Below, one piece after another: positions 34,430-42,446 of a stretch of DNA of 64,000 nt. Under the pieces are notes generated by a model, which had not been told where the DNA came from, ran no database searches, and saw only the letters and a program-made list of their open reading frames with translations. Position numbers and translations under genes: made by a program. Origin of the DNA: Salinispora tropica CNB-440 (lineage in GTDB: Bacteria > Actinomycetota > Actinomycetes > Mycobacteriales > Micromonosporaceae). The DNA lies in assembly GCF_000016425.1 (NCBI RefSeq), contig NC_009380.1:5088144-5152143 (forward strand). The letters run 5' to 3'. How positions within the stretch are numbered: position 1 is the stretch's first letter; each line of letters opens with the position of its first letter.

Positions 34430-35377
34430 ATGGATCTGGCGTATCTGCGGGCCCACCCGGAGCATCTGCCGACCTTCCGGACCCACCAGCGGATCCGGGA
34501 GACGCCGGTCGCCGGCGGCAGCATCTGCACCGCCACCCGGCTCACCCTCGACGACGGGCATTCGATCTTCGCGAAGACCTGGCCCGAGTCGGCCACCGGA
34601 CACCAGCCGGCGCACTTCTTCGCCAGCGAGGCGGCCGGGCTGCGCTGGCTACAGGAGGCGAACGCGGTCGCCGTACCGGAGGTGATCGTGGCGCTGCCAA
34701 ACCTGCTGGCGCTGGAGTGGGTCGAACCCGGCGAGCCCGACCCGAGGGTCGCCGAGCGGTTCGGCCGGGAACTGGCTGCCCTGCACCGGGCCGGCGCCCC
34801 GGCCTTCGGCGCCGAGTGGCCGGGCTTCATCGGCACGTTACCGGCGGACAACACCCGGGACGAGGGCCCGTGGTCACGGTGGTTCGTCGAGCGCCGGCTG
34901 CTGCCGTACCTGCGGATGTCGGTCGACAACGGCGCGCTCGGCCCGGTGGAGCGAAAGCTGGTCGAGCGGGTCGCCGACCGGGCCGCCGCCCTCGGCGGCG
35001 ACGAACCGCCGGCCCGGCTGCACGGTGACCTCTGGCCGGGCAACCTGCTCTGGGGACACGACGACCGGATCTGGCTGGTCGACCCGGCAGCACACGGTGG
35101 CAACCGGGAGACCGACCTCGCGCAGCTCGCGCTCTTCGGTGGCGCACCGCACCTGGACCACATCCGCACCGCCTACAACGACGTGTGGCCGTTGGCCGAC
35201 GGCTGGCGGGAGCGGATCCCGCTGCACCAGCTCCACCTGCTACTGGTGCACACCGCGCTCTTCGGCGCGGCCTACCGCGAAGCGGTCGCCCGCACCGCCC
35301 GGAGCGCTCTGGTCGGCTCGGGCGCGCTACCGTCAACAGGTGAGCTCCGCCCGACCGACCGCTGGCGTCCTCGTTGA
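34430..35377 (+). CDS. Fructosamine kinase family protein
   Basis: A 315-residue kinase with an aminoglycoside-phosphotransferase-like fold. FAKTW gives the ATP-binding Lys, RLHGDLWPGNLLW (about residue 195) is the catalytic loop with the Asp, and WLVDPAAHGG is the metal-binding equivalent of DFG. Family members phosphorylate ketosamines such as fructosamine or ribulosamine, marking them for breakdown. The moaA gene begins 38 nt before its stop. Confidence 0.88.
   Translation: MDLAYLRAHPEHLPTFRTHQRIRETPVAGGSICTATRLTLDDGHSIFAKTWPESATGHQPAHFFASEAAGLRWLQEANAVAVPEVIVALPNLLALEWVEPGEPDPRVAERFGRELAALHRAGAPAFGAEWPGFIGTLPADNTRDEGPWSRWFVERRLLPYLRMSVDNGALGPVERKLVERVADRAAALGGDEPPARLHGDLWPGNLLWGHDDRIWLVDPAAHGGNRETDLAQLALFGGAPHLDHIRTAYNDVWPLADGWRERIPLHQLHLLLVHTALFGAAYREAVARTARSALVGSGALPSTGELRPTDRWRPR
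35328..35333 (+). promoter_or_regulatory. -10 element of leaderless moaA, inside upstream gene
   Basis: TACCGT, 6 nt before GTG 35340, within the 3' end of the kinase coding sequence. It implies moaA can be transcribed on its own. Confidence 0.6.
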
Positions 35378-36353
35378 CCGGCACGGCCGTGTCGCCCGCA
35401 GCCTGCGCGTCTCCCTGACCGACAAGTGCAACCTGCGCTGCACCTACTGCATGCCGGCGGAGGGCCTGCCCTGGCTCGCCGGGCCACAGCTCCTCGACGA
35501 CGACGAGGTGATCCGGCTGATCCGGATCGCGGTGCGGCGGCTCGGCGTGACCGAGGTGCGGTTCACCGGTGGTGAGCCCCTGATCCGGCCCGGCCTGGTC
35601 GGCATCGTCGCGGCGGTCGCGGCGCTGGCCCCCCGGCCGCGTATCTCGCTGACCACCAACGGCATCGGTCTGGACCGTGTGGCACCGGCCCTGCGCACCG
35701 CCGGCCTGGACCGGGTGAACGTCTCGCTGGACACCCTCGACCGGGAACGGTTTGTCCGGCTGACCCGACGAGACCGGCTGGACGCCGTGCTTACCGGATT
35801 GACCGGCGCGGCCAAGGCCGGGCTGACCCCAGTAAAGATCAACACAGTCCTGATGCGCGGCGTCAACGAGGACGAGGCGCCCGCGCTGCTGCGCTTCGCC
35901 CTCGACAACCACTACGAGCTGCGATTCATCGAGCAGATGCCGCTGGACGCCCAACGCGGCTGGGACCGGTCGACCATGGTCACCGCCGACGAGATCCTCG
36001 CCATGCTGCGGGCCGAACACACCCTGGTGCCGGACCCAGCCCACCGGGGCGGGGCACCGGCGGAGACCTGGCTGGTCGACGGCGGCCCGGCCCGGGTCGG
36101 CGTGATCGCCAGCGTCACCCGGCCCTTCTGTGGAGAGTGCGACCGCACCCGGCTCACCACCGACGGCCAGGTCCGCGACTGCCTCTTCGCCACGACCGAG
36201 TCCGACCTGCGCGGAGCCCTCCGCGCCGGGGCCGACGACGACGAGATCGCCCGCCGCTGGCAGGCCGCAATGTGGGGTAAACGGGCTGGCCACGGCATCG
36301 ACGATCCAGGGTTCCTGCAACCCGACCGATCGATGTCCGCGATAGGGGGCTGA
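35340..36353 (+). CDS. moaA: GTP 3',8-cyclase (molybdenum cofactor synthesis)
   Basis: A 337-residue radical SAM enzyme that rearranges GTP in the first step of Moco synthesis. The N-terminal cluster motif is DKCNLRCTYCMP (Cys30, Cys34, Cys37), FTGGEP binds SAM, the C-terminal cluster cysteines are in CGECDRTRLTTDG with a third in VRDCLF, and the required terminal Gly-Gly pair is present (AIGG). moaD follows after 1 nt; moaC is 12 kb away on the other strand. Confidence 0.95.
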   Translation: MSSARPTAGVLVDRHGRVARSLRVSLTDKCNLRCTYCMPAEGLPWLAGPQLLDDDEVIRLIRIAVRRLGVTEVRFTGGEPLIRPGLVGIVAAVAALAPRPRISLTTNGIGLDRVAPALRTAGLDRVNVSLDTLDRERFVRLTRRDRLDAVLTGLTGAAKAGLTPVKINTVLMRGVNEDEAPALLRFALDNHYELRFIEQMPLDAQRGWDRSTMVTADEILAMLRAEHTLVPDPAHRGGAPAETWLVDGGPARVGVIASVTRPFCGECDRTRLTTDGQVRDCLFATTESDLRGALRAGADDDEIARRWQAAMWGKRAGHGIDDPGFLQPDRSMSAIGG

Positions 36354-36354
36354 C

Positions 36355-36651
36355 ATGTCCGACCTGCGGGGGCCAACAACCGACGACCGGCCCGACCGGA
36401 TGACCGCGAACCTCACGATCCGCTACTTCGCCGGAGCCCGGGCGGCGGCCGGCCGCGTCGAGGAGCACCTGCCCGCCGGCCGGTCACTGGACGCGGTCCT
36501 GACCGACATCGCGGACCGGCACGGCGAACGACTTCGCGCGGTACTGGGCGTTGCCAGTTTCCTGGTTGACGGGGTGAACTGGCACGATCGGCAGGCACCG
36601 CTGCCCGCGGGAACCACAATCGACGTTCTGCCCCCCTTCGCGGGCGGCTGA
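36355..36651 (+). CDS. moaD: Molybdopterin synthase small subunit (MoaD/ThiS family)
   Basis: A 98-residue ubiquitin-like sulfur carrier. The fold starts ANLTIRYFAGARAAAG, the usual MoaD opening, and ends PPFAGG, whose Gly-Gly terminus is adenylated and thiocarboxylated. Partner of MoaE (46619-47047). The ATG at 36355 follows AGGGGG by 6 nt; a second ATG at 36400 would remove a non-conserved 15-residue lead. Confidence 0.92.
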   Translation: MSDLRGPTTDDRPDRMTANLTIRYFAGARAAAGRVEEHLPAGRSLDAVLTDIADRHGERLRAVLGVASFLVDGVNWHDRQAPLPAGTTIDVLPPFAGG

Positions 36652-36664
36652 GGGAGGCACAGCC

Positions 36665-37915
36665 TTGTTCGCGGTACTGGGGTTCGTCACCGCCCTGGCC
36701 CTGGTCACTGGCCTGGTCCACCTCTACCTGTGGAAGCGGCTGGTACGCGACACCACTCGACCGGGGCTCCCGCGACGCATCGGCGGCGTCACCATGCTGG
36801 TACTCGCGGTGCTCGTCCCGGCCACGCTGATCAGCACCCAAGCCGGGGCGTACTGGCTCGCCTGGCCGGGCTATCTCTGGCTCGCGGTCATGTTCTACCT
36901 GCTGCTCCTACTGGTGGCCCTGGAACTGCCGATGCTGGTCGCCCGGCTGGTGCTGCGTCGCCGGGTTTCCGCCGCCACGCCGACCGCCCCGGTGCCAGAA
37001 CCGGCCCTGGTGGTAGCCGGCGGGTCGGCCGAACCACCGGCCACCGCACCGCCCGTCGACGGGCAACCGGACCACGATCCGTCCCGCCGGCTGCTCCTCG
37101 CGCGTGGGGCGGCGATCTTCGCCGGGCTCACCGCTACCGGCCTGACCGGCTACGGCGTACGCACCGCCCTCGGCCCACCCCAGCTGGACCGGGTGCAGAT
37201 CCCCCTCGCCCGGCTACCCCGGAGCATGGACGGCCTCCGCATCGCCACCGTCTCCGACATCCACCTCGGCCCACTACGGGGACGCGCACACACCGAGCGG
37301 ATCGTGGCCGCCATCAACCGGATGGACGCCGACCTCGTCGCGGTCGTCGGCGACCTGGTGGACGGCTCCGTCGCCGAGCTGGGTGAGGCGGCAGCACCGC
37401 TGCGCAACCTGCGCTCCCGACACGGCAGCTACTTCGTCACCGGCAACCACGAGTACTACTCCGGCGTGGAGGAGTGGGTGCAGGAGGTGGACCGCCTCGG
37501 CCTGCGGGTCCTACAGAACCACCGGGTGGAGATCAAGGCCCGGGGCGGGGTACTCGACCTGGCCGGGGTCAACGACGTCGAGGCAGCCGGCACCGGGGTG
37601 GCTGGCCCGCCGGACTACGCCGCCGCCCTCGGCGATCGGGACCCGAACCGACCAGTGGTACTCCTCGCCCACCAGCCGTTCGCGGCGTTCGAGGCCGCCA
37701 CCCACGGTGTTGACCTGCAGCTCTCCGGGCACACCCACGGCGGGCAACTCGTACCCTTCAACTACCTGGTAGGGCTCGAGCAGCCGGTGGTCTCCGGCCT
37801 CGGCGAGGTCGACGGCACCAAGGTGTACGTGACCAACGGCGCCGGCTTCTGGGGTCCCCCGGTCCGTGTCGGTGCCGAGCCACAGATCACCCTCGTCGAA
37901 CTACGTTCGGCATAG
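36665..37915 (+). CDS. Membrane-bound metallophosphoesterase
   Basis: A 416-residue protein. Three hydrophobic helices occupy about residues 1-100, a second hydrophobic segment preceded by SRRLLLARG is at about 138-165, and the calcineurin-type domain follows: SDIHLG, GDLVDG, GNHEYY, LLAHQP and GHTHGGQ provide the two-metal site. The active site is likely extracytoplasmic. The TTG start at 36665 follows GGGAGG by 8 nt, 13 nt after moaD. Confidence 0.88.
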   Translation: MFAVLGFVTALALVTGLVHLYLWKRLVRDTTRPGLPRRIGGVTMLVLAVLVPATLISTQAGAYWLAWPGYLWLAVMFYLLLLLVALELPMLVARLVLRRRVSAATPTAPVPEPALVVAGGSAEPPATAPPVDGQPDHDPSRRLLLARGAAIFAGLTATGLTGYGVRTALGPPQLDRVQIPLARLPRSMDGLRIATVSDIHLGPLRGRAHTERIVAAINRMDADLVAVVGDLVDGSVAELGEAAAPLRNLRSRHGSYFVTGNHEYYSGVEEWVQEVDRLGLRVLQNHRVEIKARGGVLDLAGVNDVEAAGTGVAGPPDYAAALGDRDPNRPVVLLAHQPFAAFEAATHGVDLQLSGHTHGGQLVPFNYLVGLEQPVVSGLGEVDGTKVYVTNGAGFWGPPVRVGAEPQITLVELRSA

Positions 37916-37961
37916 CGCAGCTCACGTGAGCGCGTGGCGGCGGGCGTAGGGCGCGGGCTTC

Positions 37962-40900
37962 ATGGCAAGATGCCTCGTGCCTCCGATCAACGCCGCACCC
38001 CCCGGTGGCCTCCCGTCCTTCGTCGCGGACCTACACATCCACTCGAAGTACTCGCGGGCCTGCAGCCGCGATCTCACCCTGCCGAACCTCGCCTGGTGGG
38101 CTCGGCGTAAGGGCGTCGCCGTTCTCGGCACCGGCGATTTCACCCACCCGGCCTGGTACGACCACCTCCGGGAGACCCTGCACCCGGCGGAGCCGGGCCT
38201 GTACCGGCTCGCTCCGGAGGCCGAGCGGGAGATCGCACGCCGGCTACCGCCGAGACTCGCCGACGAGGCGGAGAACGCCCCGGTACGGTTCATGCTCAGC
38301 GTCGAGATCTCCACGATCTACAAACGCGACGACCGGACGCGTAAGGTGCACCACCTGGTATACCTACCGGACCTCGAGGCGGTGGCCCGGTTCAACACGG
38401 CACTCGGACGAATCGGCAACCTCGGCTCGGACGGCCGGCCGATCCTCGGCCTGGACTCCCGCGACCTGCTGGAGATCACCCTTGCGGCGAGCCCGGACGG
38501 CTACCTCGTACCGGCGCACATCTGGACGCCATGGTTCTCTGCCCTCGGCTCCAAGTCCGGCTTCGATGCGATCGCCGACTGCTACGCCGACCTGGCCGAG
38601 CACATCTTCGCGGTGGAGACCGGCCTCTCCTCCGACCCGGAGATGAACTGGCGGGTCGGCAGCCTCGACCGCTACCAGCTGGTGTCGAACTCCGACGCCC
38701 ACTCCCCGCCCGCGCTCGCCCGAGAGGCAACGGTCTTCACTGCCGCCCGCGACTACTTCGCCATCCGGGAAGCGCTGCGGACCGGCGACGGCCTGGCCGG
38801 GACGATCGAGTTCTTCCCGGAGGAGGGGAAGTACCACGCGGACGGCCACCGACTCTGCGGCGTCAACTGGGCACCGGAGCAGACCCGGGCAGCCGGCGGG
38901 CGCTGCCCGGAGTGCGGCAAGCCGCTGACCGTCGGCGTCCTCAACCGGGTGGAGGAGCTGGCCGACCGACCCCCGGGGCACCGGCCGGCGCACGCCCGTG
39001 ACGTCACCCACCTGGTGCCGCTGGCCGAACTCCTCGGGGAGATCAACACGGTGGGGGCGCGATCGAAGAAGGTCGCGGGCAAGCTCAACGACCTGATCGC
39101 CGCGCTCGGTCCGGAGCTGGAGATCCTCACCCGGACGCCGCTTGCGGAGATCGACCGGGTCGGCGGCGATCTCCTCGCCGAGGGCATCCGCCGGCTTCGC
39201 CGGGGTGAGGTCCGCCGGGTGTCGGGCTTTGATGGCGAGTACGGCGTCATCACCCTCTTCGACCCAACCGAACTCCGCCCCGGCGGGGGCGCGGCGGCGC
39301 AGGAGACGCTCTTCGACATACCCGCCGTGCCGGAGCAGCGCCGGCCCACGGAGCCGACCCCGAAACCGAAGGCCCGTCGCCCGGCGACGAAACCGGAGCC
39401 GAGGCGGGCCAGCCCACCCCCGCCGCCGATCGCGCCACCCCCCTCGCCACACGAGCCCTTCGAGCCGATGCTGTCCGGAATGGAGGAGGTCGGCACGGGT
39501 CTGCTCGACCGGCTGGACGCGATGCAGCGGGTGGCCGCGTCCGCGCCCGGCGGACCACTGCTGATCGTGGCCGGTCCGGGCACCGGCAAGACCCGTACGC
39601 TGACGCACCGAATCGCGTACCTCTGCGCGGAGCTGAACGTCTTCCCGGAGCGCTGCCTGGCCATCACCTTCACCCGGCGAGCCGCCGAGGAGCTGCGGCA
39701 CCGACTCGACGGACTGCTCGGGCCGGTCGCGGAGGACGTCACCGTCGGCACGTTCCACTCCGTCGGCCTACAGATCCTGCGGGAGAACCGTGAGGCCGCC
39801 GGGCTGCCGGTGGACTTCCGGATCGCCGACGACGCGGACCGCGCCGCCGCCCGATCCGAGGCCGGTGACGACCCCGACACCTACCTGGCGCTGCTCCGCA
39901 AGCAGGACCTGATCGACCTTGACGAGCTGCTCACCCTGCCACTGGCGCTGCTGCGGGCCGACCGGCGGTTGGCCGACTCCTACCGCGACCGGTGGCAATG
40001 GATCTTCGTTGACGAGTACCAGGACGTCGATGAGGTGCAGTACGAGCTGCTCCGGCTGCTCAGCCCCGCCGACGGGAACCTCTGCGCGATCGGCGACCCG
40101 GATCAGGCGATCTACTCCTTCCGGGGTGCCGACGTCCGCTACTTCCTGCGCTTCTCGCAGGACTTCACCGATGCCCGGCTGGTCCGGCTGAACCGCAACT
40201 ACCGTTCGTCGGCACCGATCCTGGCCGCCGCGGTACAGGCGATCGCTCCCTCGTCGCTGGTCCGGGGCCGTCGGCTGGACCCGGCCCGGCTCGACCCGGA
40301 GGCCCCCCTGCTTGGCCGGTACGCGGCCGCCTCCGTCGCCGACGAAGCCGCCTTCGTCGCCCGTACGGTGGACGAGTTGGTCGGTGGGCTGTCGCACCGC
40401 TCACTGGACTCGGGACGAATCGACGGTGCCTCGACGACGCTCTCGTTCTCCGACATCGCGGTGCTCTACCGCACCGACGCCCAGGCCGCGCCGATCGTCG
40501 ACGCGCTGTCCCGGGCGAATATCCCGGTACAAAAGCGCTCCCATGACCGGCTCCGCGACCGCCCCGGCGTCGCCGACATCGCCCGGGAACTGCGGCACAC
40601 CGGCGACGTTGACAGCGCTCTGCCGGCCCGGGTTCGGCTCGCCGGACAGGTGGTCGCGCAACGGTTCGCCACCCCCACCCTCGACGGTTCGGGCACCGTC
40701 GGGCCGGCCGACGTACGGGTGGCGGTCGACCTGCTCACCCCACTGGCTCGGCGCTGCGGCGACGACCTGGACCTGTTCCTGTCCCAGTTGGCCACGGGGG
40801 CGGAGGTGGACGCCCTCGATCCGCGTGCGCAGGCGGTCACCCTACTCACTCTGCACGCCGCCAAGGGGTTGGAGTTCCCGGTGGTCTTCCTGGTCGGCGC

Positions 40901-41165
40901 CGAGGACGGACTCTTGCCCCTGCGCTGGCCCGGTAGCGAGCCGGATGATGACGCGGTCGCCGAGGAGCGACGCCTCTTCTTCGTTGGGGTGACCCGCGCG
41001 CAGGATCGGCTCTACCTCAGCCATGCCGCCCGGCGATTCCGGCACAGCACCGAGTACGACTGTCGCCCCTCCCCATTCTTGTCCACAATTGACCCGGGAC
41101 TCTTCGAACGCCTCGGTGAACCGGAACCCCGCCGCCCCAAGGACCGCCAGCTCCGTCTGATCTGA
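37962..41165 (+). CDS. Endonuclease Q-like nuclease fused to UvrD/PcrA-type helicase
   Basis: A 1067-residue two-part protein. Residues about 20-420 match the PHP-type TIGR00375 family that includes Endonuclease Q: ADLHIHSKYSRACS, GTGDFTHPAWY, SNSDAHSP, and a zinc-ribbon part with Cys at about 299, 314 and 317 (GRCPECGKPLTVGVLNRVEE). A Pro/Lys-rich linker (about 440-510) joins a superfamily 1 helicase: Walker A GPGTGKTRT (about 538), FVDEYQDVD (about 681), GDPDQAIYSFRG, LTLHAAKGLEF and VGVTRAQDRLYLS. EndoQ nicks 5' to deaminated bases; a fused motor suggests nick-directed unwinding. GTG 37977 is an alternative start. Confidence 0.9.
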   Translation: MARCLVPPINAAPPGGLPSFVADLHIHSKYSRACSRDLTLPNLAWWARRKGVAVLGTGDFTHPAWYDHLRETLHPAEPGLYRLAPEAEREIARRLPPRLADEAENAPVRFMLSVEISTIYKRDDRTRKVHHLVYLPDLEAVARFNTALGRIGNLGSDGRPILGLDSRDLLEITLAASPDGYLVPAHIWTPWFSALGSKSGFDAIADCYADLAEHIFAVETGLSSDPEMNWRVGSLDRYQLVSNSDAHSPPALAREATVFTAARDYFAIREALRTGDGLAGTIEFFPEEGKYHADGHRLCGVNWAPEQTRAAGGRCPECGKPLTVGVLNRVEELADRPPGHRPAHARDVTHLVPLAELLGEINTVGARSKKVAGKLNDLIAALGPELEILTRTPLAEIDRVGGDLLAEGIRRLRRGEVRRVSGFDGEYGVITLFDPTELRPGGGAAAQETLFDIPAVPEQRRPTEPTPKPKARRPATKPEPRRASPPPPPIAPPPSPHEPFEPMLSGMEEVGTGLLDRLDAMQRVAASAPGGPLLIVAGPGTGKTRTLTHRIAYLCAELNVFPERCLAITFTRRAAEELRHRLDGLLGPVAEDVTVGTFHSVGLQILRENREAAGLPVDFRIADDADRAAARSEAGDDPDTYLALLRKQDLIDLDELLTLPLALLRADRRLADSYRDRWQWIFVDEYQDVDEVQYELLRLLSPADGNLCAIGDPDQAIYSFRGADVRYFLRFSQDFTDARLVRLNRNYRSSAPILAAAVQAIAPSSLVRGRRLDPARLDPEAPLLGRYAAASVADEAAFVARTVDELVGGLSHRSLDSGRIDGASTTLSFSDIAVLYRTDAQAAPIVDALSRANIPVQKRSHDRLRDRPGVADIARELRHTGDVDSALPARVRLAGQVVAQRFATPTLDGSGTVGPADVRVAVDLLTPLARRCGDDLDLFLSQLATGAEVDALDPRAQAVTLLTLHAAKGLEFPVVFLVGAEDGLLPLRWPGSEPDDDAVAEERRLFFVGVTRAQDRLYLSHAARRFRHSTEYDCRPSPFLSTIDPGLFERLGEPEPRRPKDRQLRLI

Positions 41166-41245
41166 ACCGCACCCGCCACACCACGGTGGCGAAGGCGGCG
41201 GCACCCCGAGTGTCCAGCCGCTCCCACTCCCGCAGGAGGATGCGC

Positions 41246-41758
41246 ATGCCGGACTACGAACCACCGGCCGGCTACGGTGACGGGCCGTTCCCCCCTCGGC
41301 GCCGCAGACCGCTGGTCGCGGTACTCGGCATCGTCGCGCTCCTGCTCCTCGGCGCCGGCGCAGGTGTCCTCTGGTTCCGCACCGGGGACGACGAGGTGCC
41401 GGCGGCATCGGGGTCCGGCCCAAACCCGAGCATCACGACCTCGGCCTCCTCGGCTGAACCGGATACGTCGGCGAGCCCAACACCCAACGTCGCCGCCCCG
41501 GACTCTTCGGCCAACCCTCGCTTCGTCGAGGTCGGCGAGTGCGTCCGCAATGATGGGCCGGTCGACGGCAAGCCGGAGCTGCTGATCACCGAGTGCGGCC
41601 CCCAGACGTACGAGGTGCTGCTCCGCGTCGACGGCCCGACCACCGGCGAGGAGGACGCCGCGACGAAGTGCGCCTCCGTTGGCGGCTACACCAACTGGTT
41701 CTTCTTCGACAGTGACCTGGACACCCTCGACTTCGTGCTCTGCCTGAAGCAACGCTGA
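41246..41758 (+). CDS. LppU-like secreted/anchored protein, copy 1
   Basis: A 170-residue protein with a Pro/Arg-rich cytoplasmic start, one transmembrane helix (about 22-42), a Ser/Thr/Pro linker and a small four-cysteine domain: VGECVRNDG, CGPQTYEVLLR, a third Cys in TKCAS, and DFVLCL at the end. The ATG follows AGGAGG by 6 nt. The TGA at 41756 is followed in the same frame by 21 sense codons and then the second copy. Confidence 0.78.
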   Translation: MPDYEPPAGYGDGPFPPRRRRPLVAVLGIVALLLLGAGAGVLWFRTGDDEVPAASGSGPNPSITTSASSAEPDTSASPTPNVAAPDSSANPRFVEVGECVRNDGPVDGKPELLITECGPQTYEVLLRVDGPTTGEEDAATKCASVGGYTNWFFFDSDLDTLDFVLCLKQR

Positions 41759-41764
41759 GCCGAT

Positions 41765-41818
41765 CAGTTCCCACCACCCGGTCAGTTCCCACCGCCCGGC
41801 CAGTTCCCACCACCCGGT
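41765..41818 (+). repeat. Three tandem 18-bp units coding Gln-Phe-Pro-Pro-Pro-Gly
   Basis: Units at 41765-41782, 41783-41800 and 41801-41818 each read QFPPPG in the frame of both flanking genes. No start codon lies between the upstream TGA and ATG 41822, so as annotated the repeat is untranslated, although it keeps perfect coding periodicity. Confidence 0.8.
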
Positions 41819-41821
41819 CCG

Positions 41822-42310
41822 ATGTCGGGTCCTCCGGTGCCGCCGCCGGTCGCTGGTCAGTGGGGCGTTCCAGGCGGTCCGGGCATGTCCCCCACGCCCC
41901 CGAAGCGTTCCGGCGGCCGGATCGCTCTGATCATCGGACTGGTGGTGCTGCTGGGGCTCTGCCCCTGCCTGGGCCTGACCGGTTGGGCGGCCTGCGAGCT
42001 CTCCACCAGGGCCGACGACTCATCGACGTCGCCCTTCCCCACCTCGACGGCTCCGGGTCGGGCTCCAAGCGACTCGAAGGACCGGCAGAACTTCGCGCCG
42101 GGTGACTGCGTGGTCAACGACGGTACCGATGACGACGCCAGGCTGCGCAGTGTTCCATGTGGTCCGGACACGTACGAGGTGCTGCGACGAATTCCGGCGA
42201 CGACCGACAGTGACCGTTGCGATGTCCTGGAACCACGTACGAACGCGGACTACGTGCACGACAACCCGGACGACGCGCTGGACTTCGTACTCTGCCTACG
42301 CATGTACTGA
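41822..42310 (+). CDS. LppU-like protein, copy 2, probably with altered N-terminus
   Basis: A 162-residue paralogue of the preceding protein: Pro-rich start, hydrophobic helix (about 33-58, with CPC and a further Cys), linker, then PGDCVVNDG, CGPDTYEVLRR, a third Cys and DFVLCLRMY. The four cysteines of the outer domain match those of copy 1. No ribosome-binding site precedes ATG 41822; the frame is open back to the TGA of copy 1 through the QFPPPG repeat. It may be translated by readthrough, by reinitiation, or be a 5'-damaged copy. Confidence 0.7.
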   Translation: MSGPPVPPPVAGQWGVPGGPGMSPTPPKRSGGRIALIIGLVVLLGLCPCLGLTGWAACELSTRADDSSTSPFPTSTAPGRAPSDSKDRQNFAPGDCVVNDGTDDDARLRSVPCGPDTYEVLRRIPATTDSDRCDVLEPRTNADYVHDNPDDALDFVLCLRMY

Positions 42311-42313
42311 TTC

Positions 42314-42361
42314 CCAAATCTAGGATTGTCTAGCAACGGGGCTAGATAGACCTAGATTTGG
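42314..42361. promoter_or_regulatory. Nested CTAG palindrome
   Basis: Outer arms CCAAATCTAGG (42314-42324) and CCTAGATTTGG (42351-42361) are a perfect 11-bp inverted repeat. Inside sits TTGTCTAG, 8 nt, CTAGATAG (42326-42349), an imperfect dyad. Four CTAG tetramers occur in 38 bp, a sequence that is rare in this DNA. The element follows the LppU-like stop by 3 bp, so it may also end that transcript. Confidence 0.7.
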
Positions 42362-42403
42362 CTCGACACCGGAGTTCGCGACACGCCGGTAGCCCCATCT
42401 ACC

Positions 42404-42429
42404 GTTGTCTAGCCCCGTTGCTAGACAAC
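42404..42429. promoter_or_regulatory. Perfect operator-like palindrome before the AAA ATPase
   Basis: GTTGTCTAG (42404-42412), 8-nt spacer, CTAGACAAC (42421-42429): a perfect 9-bp dyad. It covers about -43 to -18 relative to the start at 42447, so a bound protein would block the -35 region. The segment 42408-42428 is the exact reverse complement of 42326-42346 (21 bp). Confidence 0.72.
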
Positions 42430-42433
42430 CCGA

Positions 42434-42439
42434 TAGTCT
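42434..42439 (+). promoter_or_regulatory. -10 element of leaderless ATPase gene at 42447
   Basis: TAGTCT, 7 nt before GTG 42447, 4 bp after the operator-like palindrome. Confidence 0.6.
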
Positions 42440-42446
42440 CCGATGC

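Noticed and set aside
42326..42428. Insertion-sequence ends
   Set aside because: The inverted 21-bp copies enclose only about 60 bp without coding potential and no target duplication is visible; a regulatory array fits better, though a MITE relic cannot be fully excluded.
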